Positions 8,109 through 17,890 of a DNA stretch of 64,000 bases are shown one piece after another. This DNA is from DYRB01 sp963845265 (GTDB lineage Bacteria; Pseudomonadota; Gammaproteobacteria; Chromatiales; Chromatiaceae), in NCBI GenBank assembly GCA_963845265.1, contig CAWJRN010000010.1:279503-343502 (forward strand). The letters are read 5' to 3'. A program made the position numbers and the translations under genes. Below the pieces are notes generated by a model. It made no database searches. It was given only the letters and a program-made list of their open reading frames with translations, and had not been told where the DNA came from. Numbering within the stretch: position 1 is the first letter of the stretch; every line of letters begins with the position of its first letter.

Positions 8109-10490
8109 ATGAAGCCAACACTGCGAACCGAGAACGAGCCGGGCCCAGGCGGCGAGCGTATCCGCGTGCGCGGCCTGGTGCAGGGGGTGGGGTTTCGCCC
8201 GACGGTGTGGCGACTTGCCCAGGGGTTAGGGCTGGCAGGGGATGTGTGCAACGACGGCGAGGGGGTGCTTATCCGCGTCTTTGGGTCGCTCTCCGACTTG
8301 GATGCCTTCTGCGCAGCCTTGTACCAGGAGTGCCCGCCCTTGGGGCGGATCGATGCCCTGGAGCGTGCGCCCTTGGCGGGTCCGCCGCCAAACTCGGGCT
8401 TCGAGATCCTGGTCAGCGGCGCCGGGGTGGTGCGCACCGGGGTCGTCCCAGACGCGGCGACCTGTCCGGCTTGCGCGGCGGAGGTGCTGGACCCAGGCAA
8501 CCGCCGCTACCGGTATCCCTTCACCAACTGCACCCACTGCGGCCCACGGCTCAGCATCGTGCGAGCCATTCCCTACGACCGGGCCAATACCAGCATGGCC
8601 GACTTCCCCATGTGCCCTGCCTGCGCGACGGAGTACGCCGATCCGGCGGACCGGCGCTTCCACGCCCAGCCCAACGCCTGCCCGGCCTGCGGGCCTCGGG
8701 TCTGGCTCAAGGATCGAGACGGCAACACCTTGAACCCGGCGGACCTGGGCGCCGCAGATGCCATCGCGGCGGCCAGTCGGATGTTGGCCCAGGGTCAGAT
8801 CCTTGCCATCAAGGGCATCGGTGGCTTTCACCTGGCCTGCGACGCCTGCGACTCGGCGGCGGTGGCGGAGTTGCGCCGACGCAAGCGCCGTTATGCCAAG
8901 CCCTTCGCCCTCATGGCCCGGGACCTGGCCGTCATCCGCCGTTACTGCGCCCTGGATGCGGGCGAGGCCGACCTGCTCGCCCGCCCCGCGGCCCCGGTGG
9001 TCCTGCTGGATGTTGCGGGGGACGCGTCGGTTGCCGCCGCTGTGGCCCCGGGCCAGAGCACCTTGGGCTTCATGCTCCCCTACAGCCCCCTGCACCTGCT
9101 GCTACTCGCGGAGTGGGACCGACCCCTGGTGATGACCAGCGGGAACCTCAGCGACGAGCCCCAGTGCACCGACAATCAGGATGCCGGCGTGCGTCTGGCG
9201 GAGCTGGCGGACGCCTACCTGCTGCATGATCGGGAGATCGTCAATCGGGTCGACGACTCCGTGGTGCGGGTCATGGATGGGGCGCCCCGGCTGTTGCGCC
9301 GTGCCCGCGGCTATGCCCCCGCGCCCATCCCGCTGCCGCCCGGCTTTGCGGGGGCCCCGCCGACCCTGGCCATGGGCGGGGAGCTGAAGAACACCATCTG
9401 TCTGCTCAAGGACGGCCAGGCGATCCTGTCCCAACACCTGGGGGACCTGGAAGAGGCGACCACGGCCCGGGACTACGAGCGCAATATCGGACTCTACCGC
9501 GACCTCTACCGGCATAGTCCGAGTCTGCTCGCGGTGGATTGCCACCCGGGCTATCGCTCCACCCAAATGGGCCAGGCCTGGGCCGCCAGGGATGACCTGG
9601 CCCTGGTCGAGGTCCAGCACCACCACGCCCACATCGCCGCCGCCCTGGCGGAAAACGCCTGGCCCCTGGACGGCGGACCGGTGCTGGGCTTGGCCCTCGA
9701 CGGCCTGGGGTTTGGCGCAGACGGGACCGTCTGGGGTGGGGAGTTGTTGCTCGCGGACTACCGGGGCTTCCGCCGCCTGGGGTGGCTCAGGCCGGTCGCC
9801 CTGCCGGGTGGGGTCAAGGCCATGGTCGAGCCCTGGCGCAACACCTATGCCCAGCTCGCCGCCGGTCTCGGTTGGAGCGAAGTACAGGCGCGCTGGTCAC
9901 GGCTGGGGCTAGTCGGTTACCTGGCTGCCCAGCCCCTCGGGGTGCTCGACGCCATGATGAGCCGCGGGCTCAACTCGCCCCTGTCCAGCTCCTGCGGTCG
10001 ATTGTTCGACGCCGTGGCCGGGGCGCTGGGTATCTGCCGGGAGGGGATCGCCTACGAAGGCCAGGCGGCCATCGAACTGGAGGCCTTGGCCCGACCGTTC
10101 CTTGGCGAGTGTGGGCCTGGCTACCGCTTCGACCTGGAGGATGGCGAGGCCGGCCTGATCCTGGACCCGGCGCCCCTTTGGTTGGCCCTGCTGGAGGACT
10201 TGGCTGCCGACGCCGCGGTCGGGGTCATGGCGGCGCGCTTCCAAGTCGGATTGGCGGACGCCTTGGTCACCGCGGTCCGGAGCTTGGCCGAGCGTCACGG
10301 CGTGGCGACCTGCGCCCTTTCCGGCGGGGTGTTTCAGAATCGAACCCTGTACGAGGCGATCAACTCGGGTCTGAGTGATGCGGGGCTGCGCGTCCTCACC
10401 CATCGACAGGTACCGGCCAACGACGGCGGCATTTCGCTGGGCCAGGCGACGGTGGCCGCGGCACGCTGGTTGGCTGGGGACCGAGGCTGA
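8109..10490 (+). CDS. hypF: Carbamoyltransferase HypF, hydrogenase maturation
   Basis: The 793-residue HypF makes the thiocarboxamide on HypE that becomes the cyanide ligands of [NiFe]-hydrogenase. Domains in order: acylphosphatase (RVRGLVQGVGFRPTVWRLA, residues ~17-105), two C4 zinc fingers (CPACAAEV...CTHCGPR and CPACATEY...CPACGPR, ~115-200), a YrdC-like domain (IKGIGGFHLACDA, KPFALMARD, VMTSGNLSDEP, ~205-390), and a Kae1-like domain (MGGELKNTICL, VQHHHAHIA, ALSGGVFQNRTL) to the C-terminus. The ATG at 8109 is the start that fits homologues; the frame is open upstream to 8016. No other hyp gene adjoins it. Confidence 0.95.
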   Translation: MKPTLRTENEPGPGGERIRVRGLVQGVGFRPTVWRLAQGLGLAGDVCNDGEGVLIRVFGSLSDLDAFCAALYQECPPLGRIDALERAPLAGPPPNSGFEILVSGAGVVRTGVVPDAATCPACAAEVLDPGNRRYRYPFTNCTHCGPRLSIVRAIPYDRANTSMADFPMCPACATEYADPADRRFHAQPNACPACGPRVWLKDRDGNTLNPADLGAADAIAAASRMLAQGQILAIKGIGGFHLACDACDSAAVAELRRRKRRYAKPFALMARDLAVIRRYCALDAGEADLLARPAAPVVLLDVAGDASVAAAVAPGQSTLGFMLPYSPLHLLLLAEWDRPLVMTSGNLSDEPQCTDNQDAGVRLAELADAYLLHDREIVNRVDDSVVRVMDGAPRLLRRARGYAPAPIPLPPGFAGAPPTLAMGGELKNTICLLKDGQAILSQHLGDLEEATTARDYERNIGLYRDLYRHSPSLLAVDCHPGYRSTQMGQAWAARDDLALVEVQHHHAHIAAALAENAWPLDGGPVLGLALDGLGFGADGTVWGGELLLADYRGFRRLGWLRPVALPGGVKAMVEPWRNTYAQLAAGLGWSEVQARWSRLGLVGYLAAQPLGVLDAMMSRGLNSPLSSSCGRLFDAVAGALGICREGIAYEGQAAIELEALARPFLGECGPGYRFDLEDGEAGLILDPAPLWLALLEDLAADAAVGVMAARFQVGLADALVTAVRSLAERHGVATCALSGGVFQNRTLYEAINSGLSDAGLRVLTHRQVPANDGGISLGQATVAAARWLAGDRG

Positions 10491-10512
10491 ATCGGCCGCT
10501 GCCACGCGCCGG

Positions 10513-11478
10513 TCAGATCCCGCGCCGGTCGCGCCGCACCAACCAGACCTCGAGGCCCTGGGCGTTGAGGTCCATATCCACCACCAGCACCTCGCGGATC
10601 TGCTCATCGCTCAAGGTACAGCCACGGGCCCTGGCCCCATCCACGAGGTGCGCGGCCACTGCGACCTTCAGGCGATCGAGCCGGCCCTCCGGACCTGCCG
10701 CGGCAACCTCCAGGGCCAAGTCGGCCTGGTCGCGGATGCTGCGGCGCAGGGTCTCCACCAGCCCGGCTGGGTCGTCCAGGCGGCCGTAGTGGGTCAGGTA
10801 CATGGCATGGGGGTCGAGGGCCATGAGGCGGTCCAGACTCGTCTGCCAGGCGTCCGGGTCGAAGGCGACTGGGGTCGTGGGGGCGAACAGGTAGGGGCCC
10901 GCCTCGCTGTACAGCTCCCGGTAGGCGATGCCGAAGGTGTCGCCGGTAAACCAGGCCCGGGTGACGGCATCGTAGATGCAGCCGTGGTGATTGGCGTGTC
11001 CCGGGGTGTCGGCGAAGGTCAGGGCGCGTCCACCGAGGTCCAGGGTCGCACCGTCCTCCAGCTCCAACACGCGCTCGGCCGGGACTGGCTCCAGGGTGTC
11101 GTAGGTCGCCGCGAAGCCGGCCTCACCGTAGACAGCGGTGGCCCCGGCCATGAGTCGGGTCGGGTCGATCAGGTGGGGCGCCCCCTTGGGGTGGATGGCC
11201 AGGGTAGCCTGCGGGCAGGCTTGCATGAGCTGGCCGGCACCCCCGGCATGGTCGAGGTGGACATGGGTGGGGATGACGTAATCCAGGTCCTCGGGTCTAT
11301 GTCCGAGCTCGGCCATGACCGCGAGTATCAAGGGGACCGTGTGGGCCGTGCCGGTGTCGATGCAGGCCAGGCGTCCGCCACCACGGATGAGGTAGCAGGC
11401 GGCCAGCTTGGGGCGGTAGAGGCCGGTGTCGATGCACCAGATGTCTTCGCCGACGGGCTCGTAGCGGAGTTGGATCAT
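10513..11478 (-). CDS. MBL-fold metallo-hydrolase
   Basis: This 321-residue metallo-beta-lactamase fold protein has the metal-binding motif THVHLDHAGG at about residues 71-80 (HxHxDH), a further histidine in ADTPGHANHHG (~160) and the bridging Asp in WFTGDTFG (~180). The C-terminal third (ALDPHAMYLTHYGRLDDP, then a helical tail) is typical of a group of MBL proteins of unknown substrate. It ends 22 bases from hypF, converging on it, and begins 17 bases downstream of the sulfotransferase, probably as one minus-strand unit. Confidence 0.85.
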   Translation of the reverse strand: MIQLRYEPVGEDIWCIDTGLYRPKLAACYLIRGGGRLACIDTGTAHTVPLILAVMAELGHRPEDLDYVIPTHVHLDHAGGAGQLMQACPQATLAIHPKGAPHLIDPTRLMAGATAVYGEAGFAATYDTLEPVPAERVLELEDGATLDLGGRALTFADTPGHANHHGCIYDAVTRAWFTGDTFGIAYRELYSEAGPYLFAPTTPVAFDPDAWQTSLDRLMALDPHAMYLTHYGRLDDPAGLVETLRRSIRDQADLALEVAAAGPEGRLDRLKVAVAAHLVDGARARGCTLSDEQIREVLVVDMDLNAQGLEVWLVRRDRRGI

Positions 11479-11494
11479 GGCTGGGATTCCTGCG

Positions 11495-12157
11495 TCAGTC
11501 TGGATCGAAGCGGTAATCGAGCAGGGCGATGTCGGCGGCGAAGCGCTCGGCGACTAGGCTCGCGGTGGCGTCATCATAGTAGGAGCGGTAGTCACGTTTG
11601 CGGTCGGCGGCCTGACGCCGGTGGGGTAGGGCCGGGGCCGGGATACCGATGCGCCGGCAGGCCTCGATGAAGTCGTCCTCCAGGCGCTCGTAGCGCCCAA
11701 TGAAGTCCACGATCACTTGGCCGCGCAGGTCGATGAGGTAATCGCTTTGCAGCTCGATGGAGGTGTCCACGTGGTACTGGTAGGGGCGTTGCGGGTCGAG
11801 CTTCCAGCGCAGGAAGTCGGCGAAGTTGTCATGTCCGCCCAGGTAATGGGGGCGCTCGCGGCGGATGTGGTGGAAGGAGCTGACCTGGAGGTCCCAGGGG
11901 TTGCGTACGAAGGCAAACTTGAAAAGCGACTCGTAGAGCTCCCGTGGCAACAGCTCCCGGGCGGCAATGGCCTTGGCGTGGCGCGGCAGTTTGGCGGCGA
12001 TGCGGTGGCCGCTCAAATGACTCAGCCGACTGCACAGGAACATGGCCAGGTACCAGGGGTCGCGCCGGCGCAGGCGCTCCAGGGCCGAGCGAACGCTGGT
12101 TCCGCCGGTCTTGGCGATGTGGACATAGAGAAAGCCGTACTTGGGGGAGAGCAACAT
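11495..12157 (-). CDS. Sulfotransferase family 2 protein
   Basis: This 220-residue protein has the PAPS-binding P-loop-like motif FLYVHIAKTGGTSVR at residues ~9-23 and the 3'-phosphate motif FAFVRNPWDLQVSSFHHI at ~80-97, the hallmarks of the carbohydrate-sulfotransferase-like family that moves sulfate from PAPS to sugars. There is no N-terminal membrane anchor, so it probably acts in the cytosol. The ATG at 12157 fits the family start; an upstream in-frame ATG at 12220 would add an unconserved extension. It lies just upstream of the MBL gene on the same strand. Confidence 0.85.
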   Translation of the reverse strand: MLLSPKYGFLYVHIAKTGGTSVRSALERLRRRDPWYLAMFLCSRLSHLSGHRIAAKLPRHAKAIAARELLPRELYESLFKFAFVRNPWDLQVSSFHHIRRERPHYLGGHDNFADFLRWKLDPQRPYQYHVDTSIELQSDYLIDLRGQVIVDFIGRYERLEDDFIEACRRIGIPAPALPHRRQAADRKRDYRSYYDDATASLVAERFAADIALLDYRFDPD

Positions 12158-12700
12158 GGCGGCGGATTCAAGGAGCCTGTCGGACTTAGGGGAACCGTGG
12201 CGAGTCAAGTGGCGAGGCAATAGGAGCGCGAGACCATTTGGTTCCGACTTTGAAGCACTTAGCCGGCTTTACGGTGGCTGCTCAATGACCTGGGGCAATC
12301 TCAGGGCGGATCAATGAGTTTGAAAGAAGCAATTCGGCCGCAAATTAACGCAAATGGTTCAGGGATATACGCAAAGTTCGGAGGCCGCCCGTCGGGTGAG
12401 CCGGCCGCCGACTTCTAGCCCCGGTGTATTTGCGTCTATTTGCGGCGGAACTGCTCTTCCAAGGATGAGCGCAATGGCAGATCGGCCGATACCAGGGGTT
12501 CTCGTGGGTCCGCTTCGCTTGACCCACCCTACGGCCCCTGTGGTGGCCCAGGCGGCTGTAGGCCGGGGGGAGCGTGAGGAGCCCTGACAGAGCGAGCTGT
12601 CGCGAAGTTGCTCCTGGCTGGGTTCGCTCCCCACCCTGACCCACAGCGCTTGGTTGACCATTCTCGGACCTGGGGATCGCGTTTGCGACCGCCTGTGAGG
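12158..12700. other. Intergenic region with a short hairpin repeat
   Basis: No gene is supported. It contains AT-richer patches with repeated GCAAAT/TTTGCG words (12340-12445). Around 12504-12532 there is a small hairpin GTGGGTC...GACCCAC carrying the core CGCTTCGCTTG followed by ACCCACCCTACGG, which is shared with other intergenic repeats in this window. Confidence 0.45.
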
Positions 12701-13357
12701 CTACGCAGTGACTGTCTTGGCCCCCTCCGGGGTCCCCAGGATCAGCACGTCCGCGGGCCGCAGCCCGAAGATCCCCACCGTCACCACCCCGGGCAGGTTG
12801 TTCAGACGCTGCTCCAGTTCCCTGGGATTGACGATCTCCATGTGATGCACGTCCAAGATGACGTTGCCATTGTCGGTGACAAAACCCTCGCGCCAAACCG
12901 GCGTCCCGCCGAGCTTGACCAGCTCCCGGGCGACCAGGCTGCGGGCCATGGGGATGACCTCCACCGGCAGGGGGAACTTGCCCAGCACGTCTACCAGTTT
13001 GGCTTGGTCGGCAATGCAGACGAAGCGTTTGCTGGCCGCAGCGACGATCTTCTCCCTGGTCAGGGCCCCACCGCCCCCCTTGATCAGCTCCAGGTTGTGG
13101 TTGGACTCGTCGGCCCCGTCCACATAGATCTCCAGGTCGCCGACGGCGTTGAGGTCGAAGACCTGGATGCCGTGGGCCTTCATCCGTTCGGTGGAGACCT
13201 CCGAGCTGGAGACGGCCCCCTCGATGCGACCCTTGATGCCGGCGAGGCAGTCGATGAAATGATTCACGGTGGAGCCGGTGCCGACACCGACGATCCCGCC
13301 TTCCACGTACTCGAGGGCGGCCTGGGCCGCCAGCTTCTTCATCTCGTCCTGGGTCAT
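12701..13357 (-). CDS. rpiA: Ribose-5-phosphate isomerase A
   Basis: This 218-residue enzyme interconverts ribose-5-phosphate and ribulose-5-phosphate in the pentose phosphate and Calvin cycles. Family motifs are all present: GTGSTVNHFIDCL (~27-39), SSEVSTERMKAHGI (~51-64), DGADESNHNLELIKGGGGAL (~81-100) with the catalytic Asp and Glu region, KRFVCIADQAKLV and the C-terminal VGIFGLRPADVLILGT. Length is normal. It diverges from ilvA across about 270 bases. Confidence 0.95.
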   Translation of the reverse strand: MTQDEMKKLAAQAALEYVEGGIVGVGTGSTVNHFIDCLAGIKGRIEGAVSSSEVSTERMKAHGIQVFDLNAVGDLEIYVDGADESNHNLELIKGGGGALTREKIVAAASKRFVCIADQAKLVDVLGKFPLPVEVIPMARSLVARELVKLGGTPVWREGFVTDNGNVILDVHHMEIVNPRELEQRLNNLPGVVTVGIFGLRPADVLILGTPEGAKTVTA

Positions 13358-13631
13358 GGTTGTCCTCCGCAGGGTTGTTGAAACTGGAGGATCATAGCAG
13401 CGGCAAGAGGCTAACGGTCAGCAAAAGGGGCGCGACTGCATTGGCGAGATACAAGCGCGTACCGGTGACAAGATTCCGGGCGGATCTGATCTGGGGCCTG
13501 TCCGGAGTTGCCCGGCAAGGTTCTGGGCTGTTCCGCGGAGCATGTTGGCGGGTGACTGGAGCCCAGTCTACGGGGACAATGCAGTGGCCGCGGGTCACCT
13601 CCGACTCAAGCCAACCGCGCTACGAACTGAC

Positions 13632-15158
13632 ATGCCGCAAACCTACATCGAACGCATCCTGCGCGCCCGCGTCTACGACATCGCCATCGAGTCGCCCTTG
13701 ACCCAGGCGGTACGCCTGTCCAAGCGGCTCGGCAATCAGGTCTACCTGAAGCGAGAGGACCTCCAGCCAGTCTTCTCCTTCAAACTGCGCGGGGCCTATA
13801 ACAAGCTGATTCACCTCGACGAGGAGACCCGCAGGCGAGGTGTCGTGACCGCCTCCGCCGGCAACCACGCCCAGGGGGTGGCCATGGGGGCCGAGCGCTT
13901 GAAGATCGAGGCGACCATCGTCATGCCGCGTACCACCCCGAGCATCAAGGTCCAGGCCGTGCGCAGCCTGGGCGGCAAGGCGGTGCTGCACGGCGACTCC
14001 TACGACGAGGCCTATGCCCATGCCCTGACCCTGGCGGCGGAACGCAGTCTCGCCTTCATTCACCCCTTCGACGACCCGGAGGTCATTGCCGGTCAGGGGA
14101 CCATCGGCATGGAGATCCTGCGCCAGCACCCGGCCCCCCCTCACGCCATCTTCGTCCCCGTCGGCGGCGGCGGCCTGATTGCCGGTGTCGCCGCCTACGT
14201 GAAGTACGTCAGGCCGGAGGTGCGCATCATCGGCGTCGAGCCAGAAGATGCGCCGACCCTGGAGCGCGCCATGGCGGCAGGGCGGCGCGTGGAGCTCGAC
14301 CAGGTCGGCCTGTTCGCCGATGGGGTGGCGGTCCGTCAGATCGGCAAGGAGACCTTCCGTCTCGCCAAGGACCTGGTGGACGAGGTGATCCTGGTCAGTA
14401 CCGACGAGATCTGCGCCGCCATCAAGGACATCTTCGACGACACCCGGGGCATCGCCGAGCCCGCCGGGGCCCTGGCGGTAGCCGGGCTCAAGCGCTACGT
14501 GGAGCGCGAGGGCATCAGCGGGGCGGACCTGATCGCCATCGAGAGCGGCGCCAATATCAATTTCGACCGCCTGCGCCATGTGGCCGAGCGGGCGGAGCTG
14601 GGTGAGCGCCGCGAGGCCCTGTTGGCGGTGCAGATCCCCGAACGCCCGGGCAGCTTCCTGGCCTTCTGCCGCACCCTGGGCAAGCGCCAGATCACGGAAT
14701 TCAACTACCGCTACGCGGACTCCGGTCAGGCCCAGGTCTTCGTCGGGGTCGAGCTGGGCCGGGGCGACGAGGAGCGGCGTGAGCTGATCGCCCGGTTGGA
14801 GGAAAAGGCCTTCGGCGTCGTGGACATGAGCGAGAACGAGACGGCCAAGCTGCATATCCGTTTCATGGTCGGCGGCCATACCCGGGGGGTTACGGACGAA
14901 CGCTTGATCCGCTTCGAGTTTCCCGAGCGTCCAGGGGCACTGCTCGGCTTCCTGAGTGGCATCGGCAAGCGTTGGAACATCAGCCTGTTCCACTACCGCA
15001 ACCACGGGGCAGCCTATGGGCGGGTGCTGTTGGGTATTCAGGTCCCCGAGATCGAGTGCGACGAACTGTTCGGCTTGCTCGACCGGCTCGGGTACCAATA
15101 TTGGCCGGAGACGGACAATCCGGCCTACCGGATCTTTGCCGGGGCCGTCGGGGACTAG
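13632..15158 (+). CDS. ilvA: Threonine dehydratase (biosynthetic)
   Basis: The 508-residue PLP enzyme deaminates threonine to 2-oxobutyrate, the first step towards isoleucine. The PLP lysine is in FSFKLRGAYNKL (~residues 54-65). The substrate loop SAGNHAQGVAMGA (~82-94) and phosphate-binding VPVGGGGLIAGVA (~176-188) follow. Two C-terminal regulatory ACT-like domains begin ERPGSFLAFCRTLG (~335) and ERPGALLGFLSGIG (~430), as in isoleucine-inhibited biosynthetic enzymes. The ATG at 13632 gives the family N-terminus MPQTYIERILRARVYD. Confidence 0.95.
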   Translation: MPQTYIERILRARVYDIAIESPLTQAVRLSKRLGNQVYLKREDLQPVFSFKLRGAYNKLIHLDEETRRRGVVTASAGNHAQGVAMGAERLKIEATIVMPRTTPSIKVQAVRSLGGKAVLHGDSYDEAYAHALTLAAERSLAFIHPFDDPEVIAGQGTIGMEILRQHPAPPHAIFVPVGGGGLIAGVAAYVKYVRPEVRIIGVEPEDAPTLERAMAAGRRVELDQVGLFADGVAVRQIGKETFRLAKDLVDEVILVSTDEICAAIKDIFDDTRGIAEPAGALAVAGLKRYVEREGISGADLIAIESGANINFDRLRHVAERAELGERREALLAVQIPERPGSFLAFCRTLGKRQITEFNYRYADSGQAQVFVGVELGRGDEERRELIARLEEKAFGVVDMSENETAKLHIRFMVGGHTRGVTDERLIRFEFPERPGALLGFLSGIGKRWNISLFHYRNHGAAYGRVLLGIQVPEIECDELFGLLDRLGYQYWPETDNPAYRIFAGAVGD

Positions 15159-15188
15159 TACAGCCGCGCCTAGATGGATTGACCATTC

Positions 15189-15287
15189 GTGGATAAGGCG
15201 CGTGGCATCCGGTCGGGAATTTGCTCGGGGGCCTGACCGCGCCGCATCCACCGGCTTGCCTTCGGTGGATGCGCTGCGCTTATCCAC
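15189..15287. repeat. Nested inverted repeat between ilvA and pheA
   Basis: Outer arms GTGGATAAG (15189-15197) and CTTATCCAC (15279-15287) enclose an inner stem GCATCCACCG (15244-15253) / CGGTGGATGC (15263-15272). The right arm runs into GCGCTTATCCACCCTACC, similar to the repeats at 12511 and 33318. Confidence 0.55.
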
Positions 15288-15327
15288 CCTACCTTTGTCG
15301 GTAGAGTTTTCGCGCAACTGCAGCTCG

Positions 15328-16410
15328 CTATAGGACTGCCTCGGGATAGGACCCCAGCACCTTGAACAGCAGGGCCAGTCTCTTTAATTCATCCAGGGCC
15401 GGTGAGATGCCTGGGTCCTGCCTGTGGCCGCAGATATCCACGAAGAAGACATAGTCCCAGATCCCGCGACGGGAGGGCCTTGATTCGATACGGGTCATGC
15501 TGATGCCGTGTTCGGCCAGGGGCGAGAGCAGTGCGTGTAGGCCACCGGATTCGTTGCGACAGGCTAGCAACAGGCTGGTCTTGTCGCGCCCCGAGGGCGG
15601 CGGGTCCTGATCGCCGATGACCAGGAACCGGGTGGTATTGCCCTTGTCGTCCTCGATGCGCCGGGCGAGCACCGGCACGCTATAGATTTCCGCCGCCGCC
15701 TCCCCGGCGATGGCCGCCGTGCCCGGTTGCGTTGCCGCCAACCGGGCCGCCTCGGCATTGCTGGCCACGGCGACCCGCTCGGCCCGGGGCAGGTGGCGAT
15801 CCAGCCAGCCGCGGCACTGGGCCAGGGACTGCTGGTGGGAATAGAGGGTTTTGATGTCGCTCAGGTCCGGCGTCGTACCCATCAGGTGGTGATGGATGCG
15901 CAGGCTGACCTCGCCCACGATGCGCAGGGGAGAGGCCATGAACAGGTCCAGGGTGTGACTGATGACGCCCTCGGTGCTGTTCTCAACGGGCACCACGCCG
16001 TAGTCGCAGGCCCCTGTCTCCACCTCGCTGAAAATGTCCCCGATAGCGCCCATGGGCAGGGTCTGCACCGAGTGGCCGAAGTGCTTGCGTGCCGCGGCCT
16101 GGGTGAAGGTCCCCTCCGGTCCCAGGAAGGCGGCGGTGACCGGACGCTCCAGGGCCAGGCAGGCGGACATGATCTCGCGGAACAGCCGGGCCATTTCCTC
16201 GCCCGCCAGCGGGCCGGGGTTCTGCTCCTGGATGCGGCGCAGCACCTGGGCCTCGCGCTCCGGGCGGTAGAACTGATTGGCGCCGGTGGCGGCCTTGATC
16301 TCCGCCACCGCGCGGGCGCAGTCCGCCCGCTCGCTGATGAGGCGCACCAGGTCCGCGTCGATGGTGTCGATGCGCTCGCGGATCGGTTGCAGGGCCTGGA
16401 TGTCGCTCAT
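15328..16410 (-). CDS. pheA: Bifunctional chorismate mutase/prephenate dehydratase
   Basis: This 360-residue P-protein converts chorismate to prephenate and then to phenylpyruvate. The AroQ chorismate mutase covers residues 1-90 (IRERIDTIDADLVRLISERA, with REAQVLRRI). Prephenate dehydratase covers ~92-270 (FLGPEGTFTQAAARKHFG, DYGVVPVENSTEGVISHTLD, ARRIEDDKGNTTRFLVIG). The C-terminal ACT domain carries the phenylalanine-binding ESRPSRRGIWDYVFFVDI motif (~318). It follows serA by 12 bases on the same strand, so the two are probably co-transcribed. Confidence 0.95.
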   Translation of the reverse strand: MSDIQALQPIRERIDTIDADLVRLISERADCARAVAEIKAATGANQFYRPEREAQVLRRIQEQNPGPLAGEEMARLFREIMSACLALERPVTAAFLGPEGTFTQAAARKHFGHSVQTLPMGAIGDIFSEVETGACDYGVVPVENSTEGVISHTLDLFMASPLRIVGEVSLRIHHHLMGTTPDLSDIKTLYSHQQSLAQCRGWLDRHLPRAERVAVASNAEAARLAATQPGTAAIAGEAAAEIYSVPVLARRIEDDKGNTTRFLVIGDQDPPPSGRDKTSLLLACRNESGGLHALLSPLAEHGISMTRIESRPSRRGIWDYVFFVDICGHRQDPGISPALDELKRLALLFKVLGSYPEAVL

Positions 16411-16422
16411 GTCCAGGCGCCC

Positions 16423-17592
16423 TCAGCAGCCGAGGCAGCGCACGGACAGGACGCCGGCGATGCTGCGGATACGCTCCACCGTCTCCTTCGGGACTCGTTG
16501 ATCCACGTCGATCAGGGTTACGGCGATGTCGCCTCGGGAGCGGTTCAGCATGTCCATGATGTTGAGCCCGACGCCGGCCAGGTCGGTTGAGATTTGCCCC
16601 AGCATGTTCGGGACATTTCGGTTGACCACCGACAGACGGTAACCGCCGTTGCGCGGGAGGTTGATCTCCGGGAAGTTGACGGCGTTGTGCACATTGCCGT
16701 CTTCCAGATAGTCGCGCACCTGGTCTGCCACCATGATGGCGCAGTTCTCCTCCGCCTCGCGGGTGGAGGCCCCCAGGTGGGGCAAGGTCACGACCCGGGG
16801 GTGCTCCTTGAGCAGGTTGCTCGGGAAGTCGCAGATATAGGCGTAGAGCTGGCCGGAGTCCAGGGCGGCCACCGCTGCGGCGTCGTCGATGATCCCGTGA
16901 CGGGCAAAGTTGAGCAGCACGGAGCCCTTCTTCATGATCCGCAGCCGCTCGGCGTTGATCATGTGGCGGGTGTCGTCGGTCAGCGGCACATGGAAGGTGA
17001 CGAAGTCCGAGCGGGAGAGGAGGTCATCCACGCTCACCGCGGGCTGGACGTCCGATTCCAGTTGCCAGGCCCGCTGGACGGTGATGGTCGGGTCATAGCC
17101 GATCACCTTCATGCCAAGGGCGCGGGCGGCATTGGCTACCAGCACGCCGATGGCCCCCAGGCCGATGACGCCCAGGGTGCGTCCGGGCAGCTCGTAGCCG
17201 ACGAAGGCCTTCTTGCCCGACTCCACCGCCTTGTTGATCTCCCCATCCGCCCCGGACAGCTCGCGGGCGAACCCCCAGGCCTGGGCGATGTTGCGGGCCG
17301 CCAGCAGCATACCCGCCAGGACCAACTCCTTGACCGCGTTGGCGTTGGCCCCGGGGGCGTTGAAGACAGGGACCCCCAGCTCGGTCATCCGTGTGACCGG
17401 GATGTTGTTGACCCCGGCCCCGGCGCGGCCGATGGCGCACACGGTCTCTGGGATGGCCGTGTCGTGCATGTTCGCCGAGCGCGCCAGGATTGCGTCCGGG
17501 TGGGCCATCTCGGAAGCGACTTCGTAGCGGTCCCGGGGCAGGCGCTCCAGACCGGCGACGGCGATGTTGTTCAGGGTGAGGATCTTGTGCAT
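16423..17592 (-). CDS. serA: D-3-phosphoglycerate dehydrogenase
   Basis: The 389-residue enzyme oxidises 3-phosphoglycerate to 3-phosphohydroxypyruvate, the first step of serine synthesis. It has the NAD-binding LGVIGLGAIGVLVANAAR (~145-162), catalytic elements FVTFHVPLTDDTRHMIN and NFARHGIIDD, and the catalytic histidine in VTLPHLGASTREAEENC. A C-terminal ACT domain (VVNRNVPNMLGQISTDLAGV onward) suggests serine feedback. serC, encoding the next step, lies 1.1 kb upstream on the same strand with HicB, DUF29 and a repeat in between. Confidence 0.95.
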   Translation of the reverse strand: MHKILTLNNIAVAGLERLPRDRYEVASEMAHPDAILARSANMHDTAIPETVCAIGRAGAGVNNIPVTRMTELGVPVFNAPGANANAVKELVLAGMLLAARNIAQAWGFARELSGADGEINKAVESGKKAFVGYELPGRTLGVIGLGAIGVLVANAARALGMKVIGYDPTITVQRAWQLESDVQPAVSVDDLLSRSDFVTFHVPLTDDTRHMINAERLRIMKKGSVLLNFARHGIIDDAAAVAALDSGQLYAYICDFPSNLLKEHPRVVTLPHLGASTREAEENCAIMVADQVRDYLEDGNVHNAVNFPEINLPRNGGYRLSVVNRNVPNMLGQISTDLAGVGLNIMDMLNRSRGDIAVTLIDVDQRVPKETVERIRSIAGVLSVRCLGC

Positions 17593-17747
17593 GACGAACC
17601 TTTGGTTTTGGTCTTTGCTTTATTGAAGCGACGGGGCCGCTTGTGGTTAAGAGGTCAGGATCAACAGAATTTCTTAGGATCGTTAGGCCTATACGCAAGG
17701 CCTATGGATCTGAGGCGGTTGTTAGGTTGCCGCTGCTCGCTGCTCTC

Positions 17748-17853
17748 GTTCCCACGCTCTGCGTGGGGATGCAGTCTTGGCCGCTCCGGCGGCCCGTAGC
17801 GTCCCGCGACGCCAGAGCGTCGCGACTTGCTCTCACGCTGGAGCGTGGGAGCC
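17748..17853. repeat. Intergenic CCCACGCTC palindromic repeat
   Basis: GTTCCCACGCTC (17749-17760) and GAGCGTGGGAGC (17841-17852) form imperfect outer arms. A second stem GCGTCCCGCGACGC...GAGCGTCGCGAC lies within. Palindromes built on TTCCCACGCTCTGCGTGGG are common between genes in purple sulfur bacteria and other Proteobacteria (recalled, not searched). It separates serA from the HicB gene. Confidence 0.6.
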
Positions 17854-17890
17854 AGAGGGCGAGCTGAGGCATTGGGATAATCACTTCGGG

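Noticed and set aside
10375..11670. Open frame of 431 codons on the plus strand
   Set aside because: Spans the complement of the MBL hydrolase gene, whose HxHxDH motif decides the strand.
13620..15317. Open frame of 565 codons on the minus strand
   Set aside because: Antisense shadow of ilvA. The composition is that of a reversed coding strand and no motif is present.
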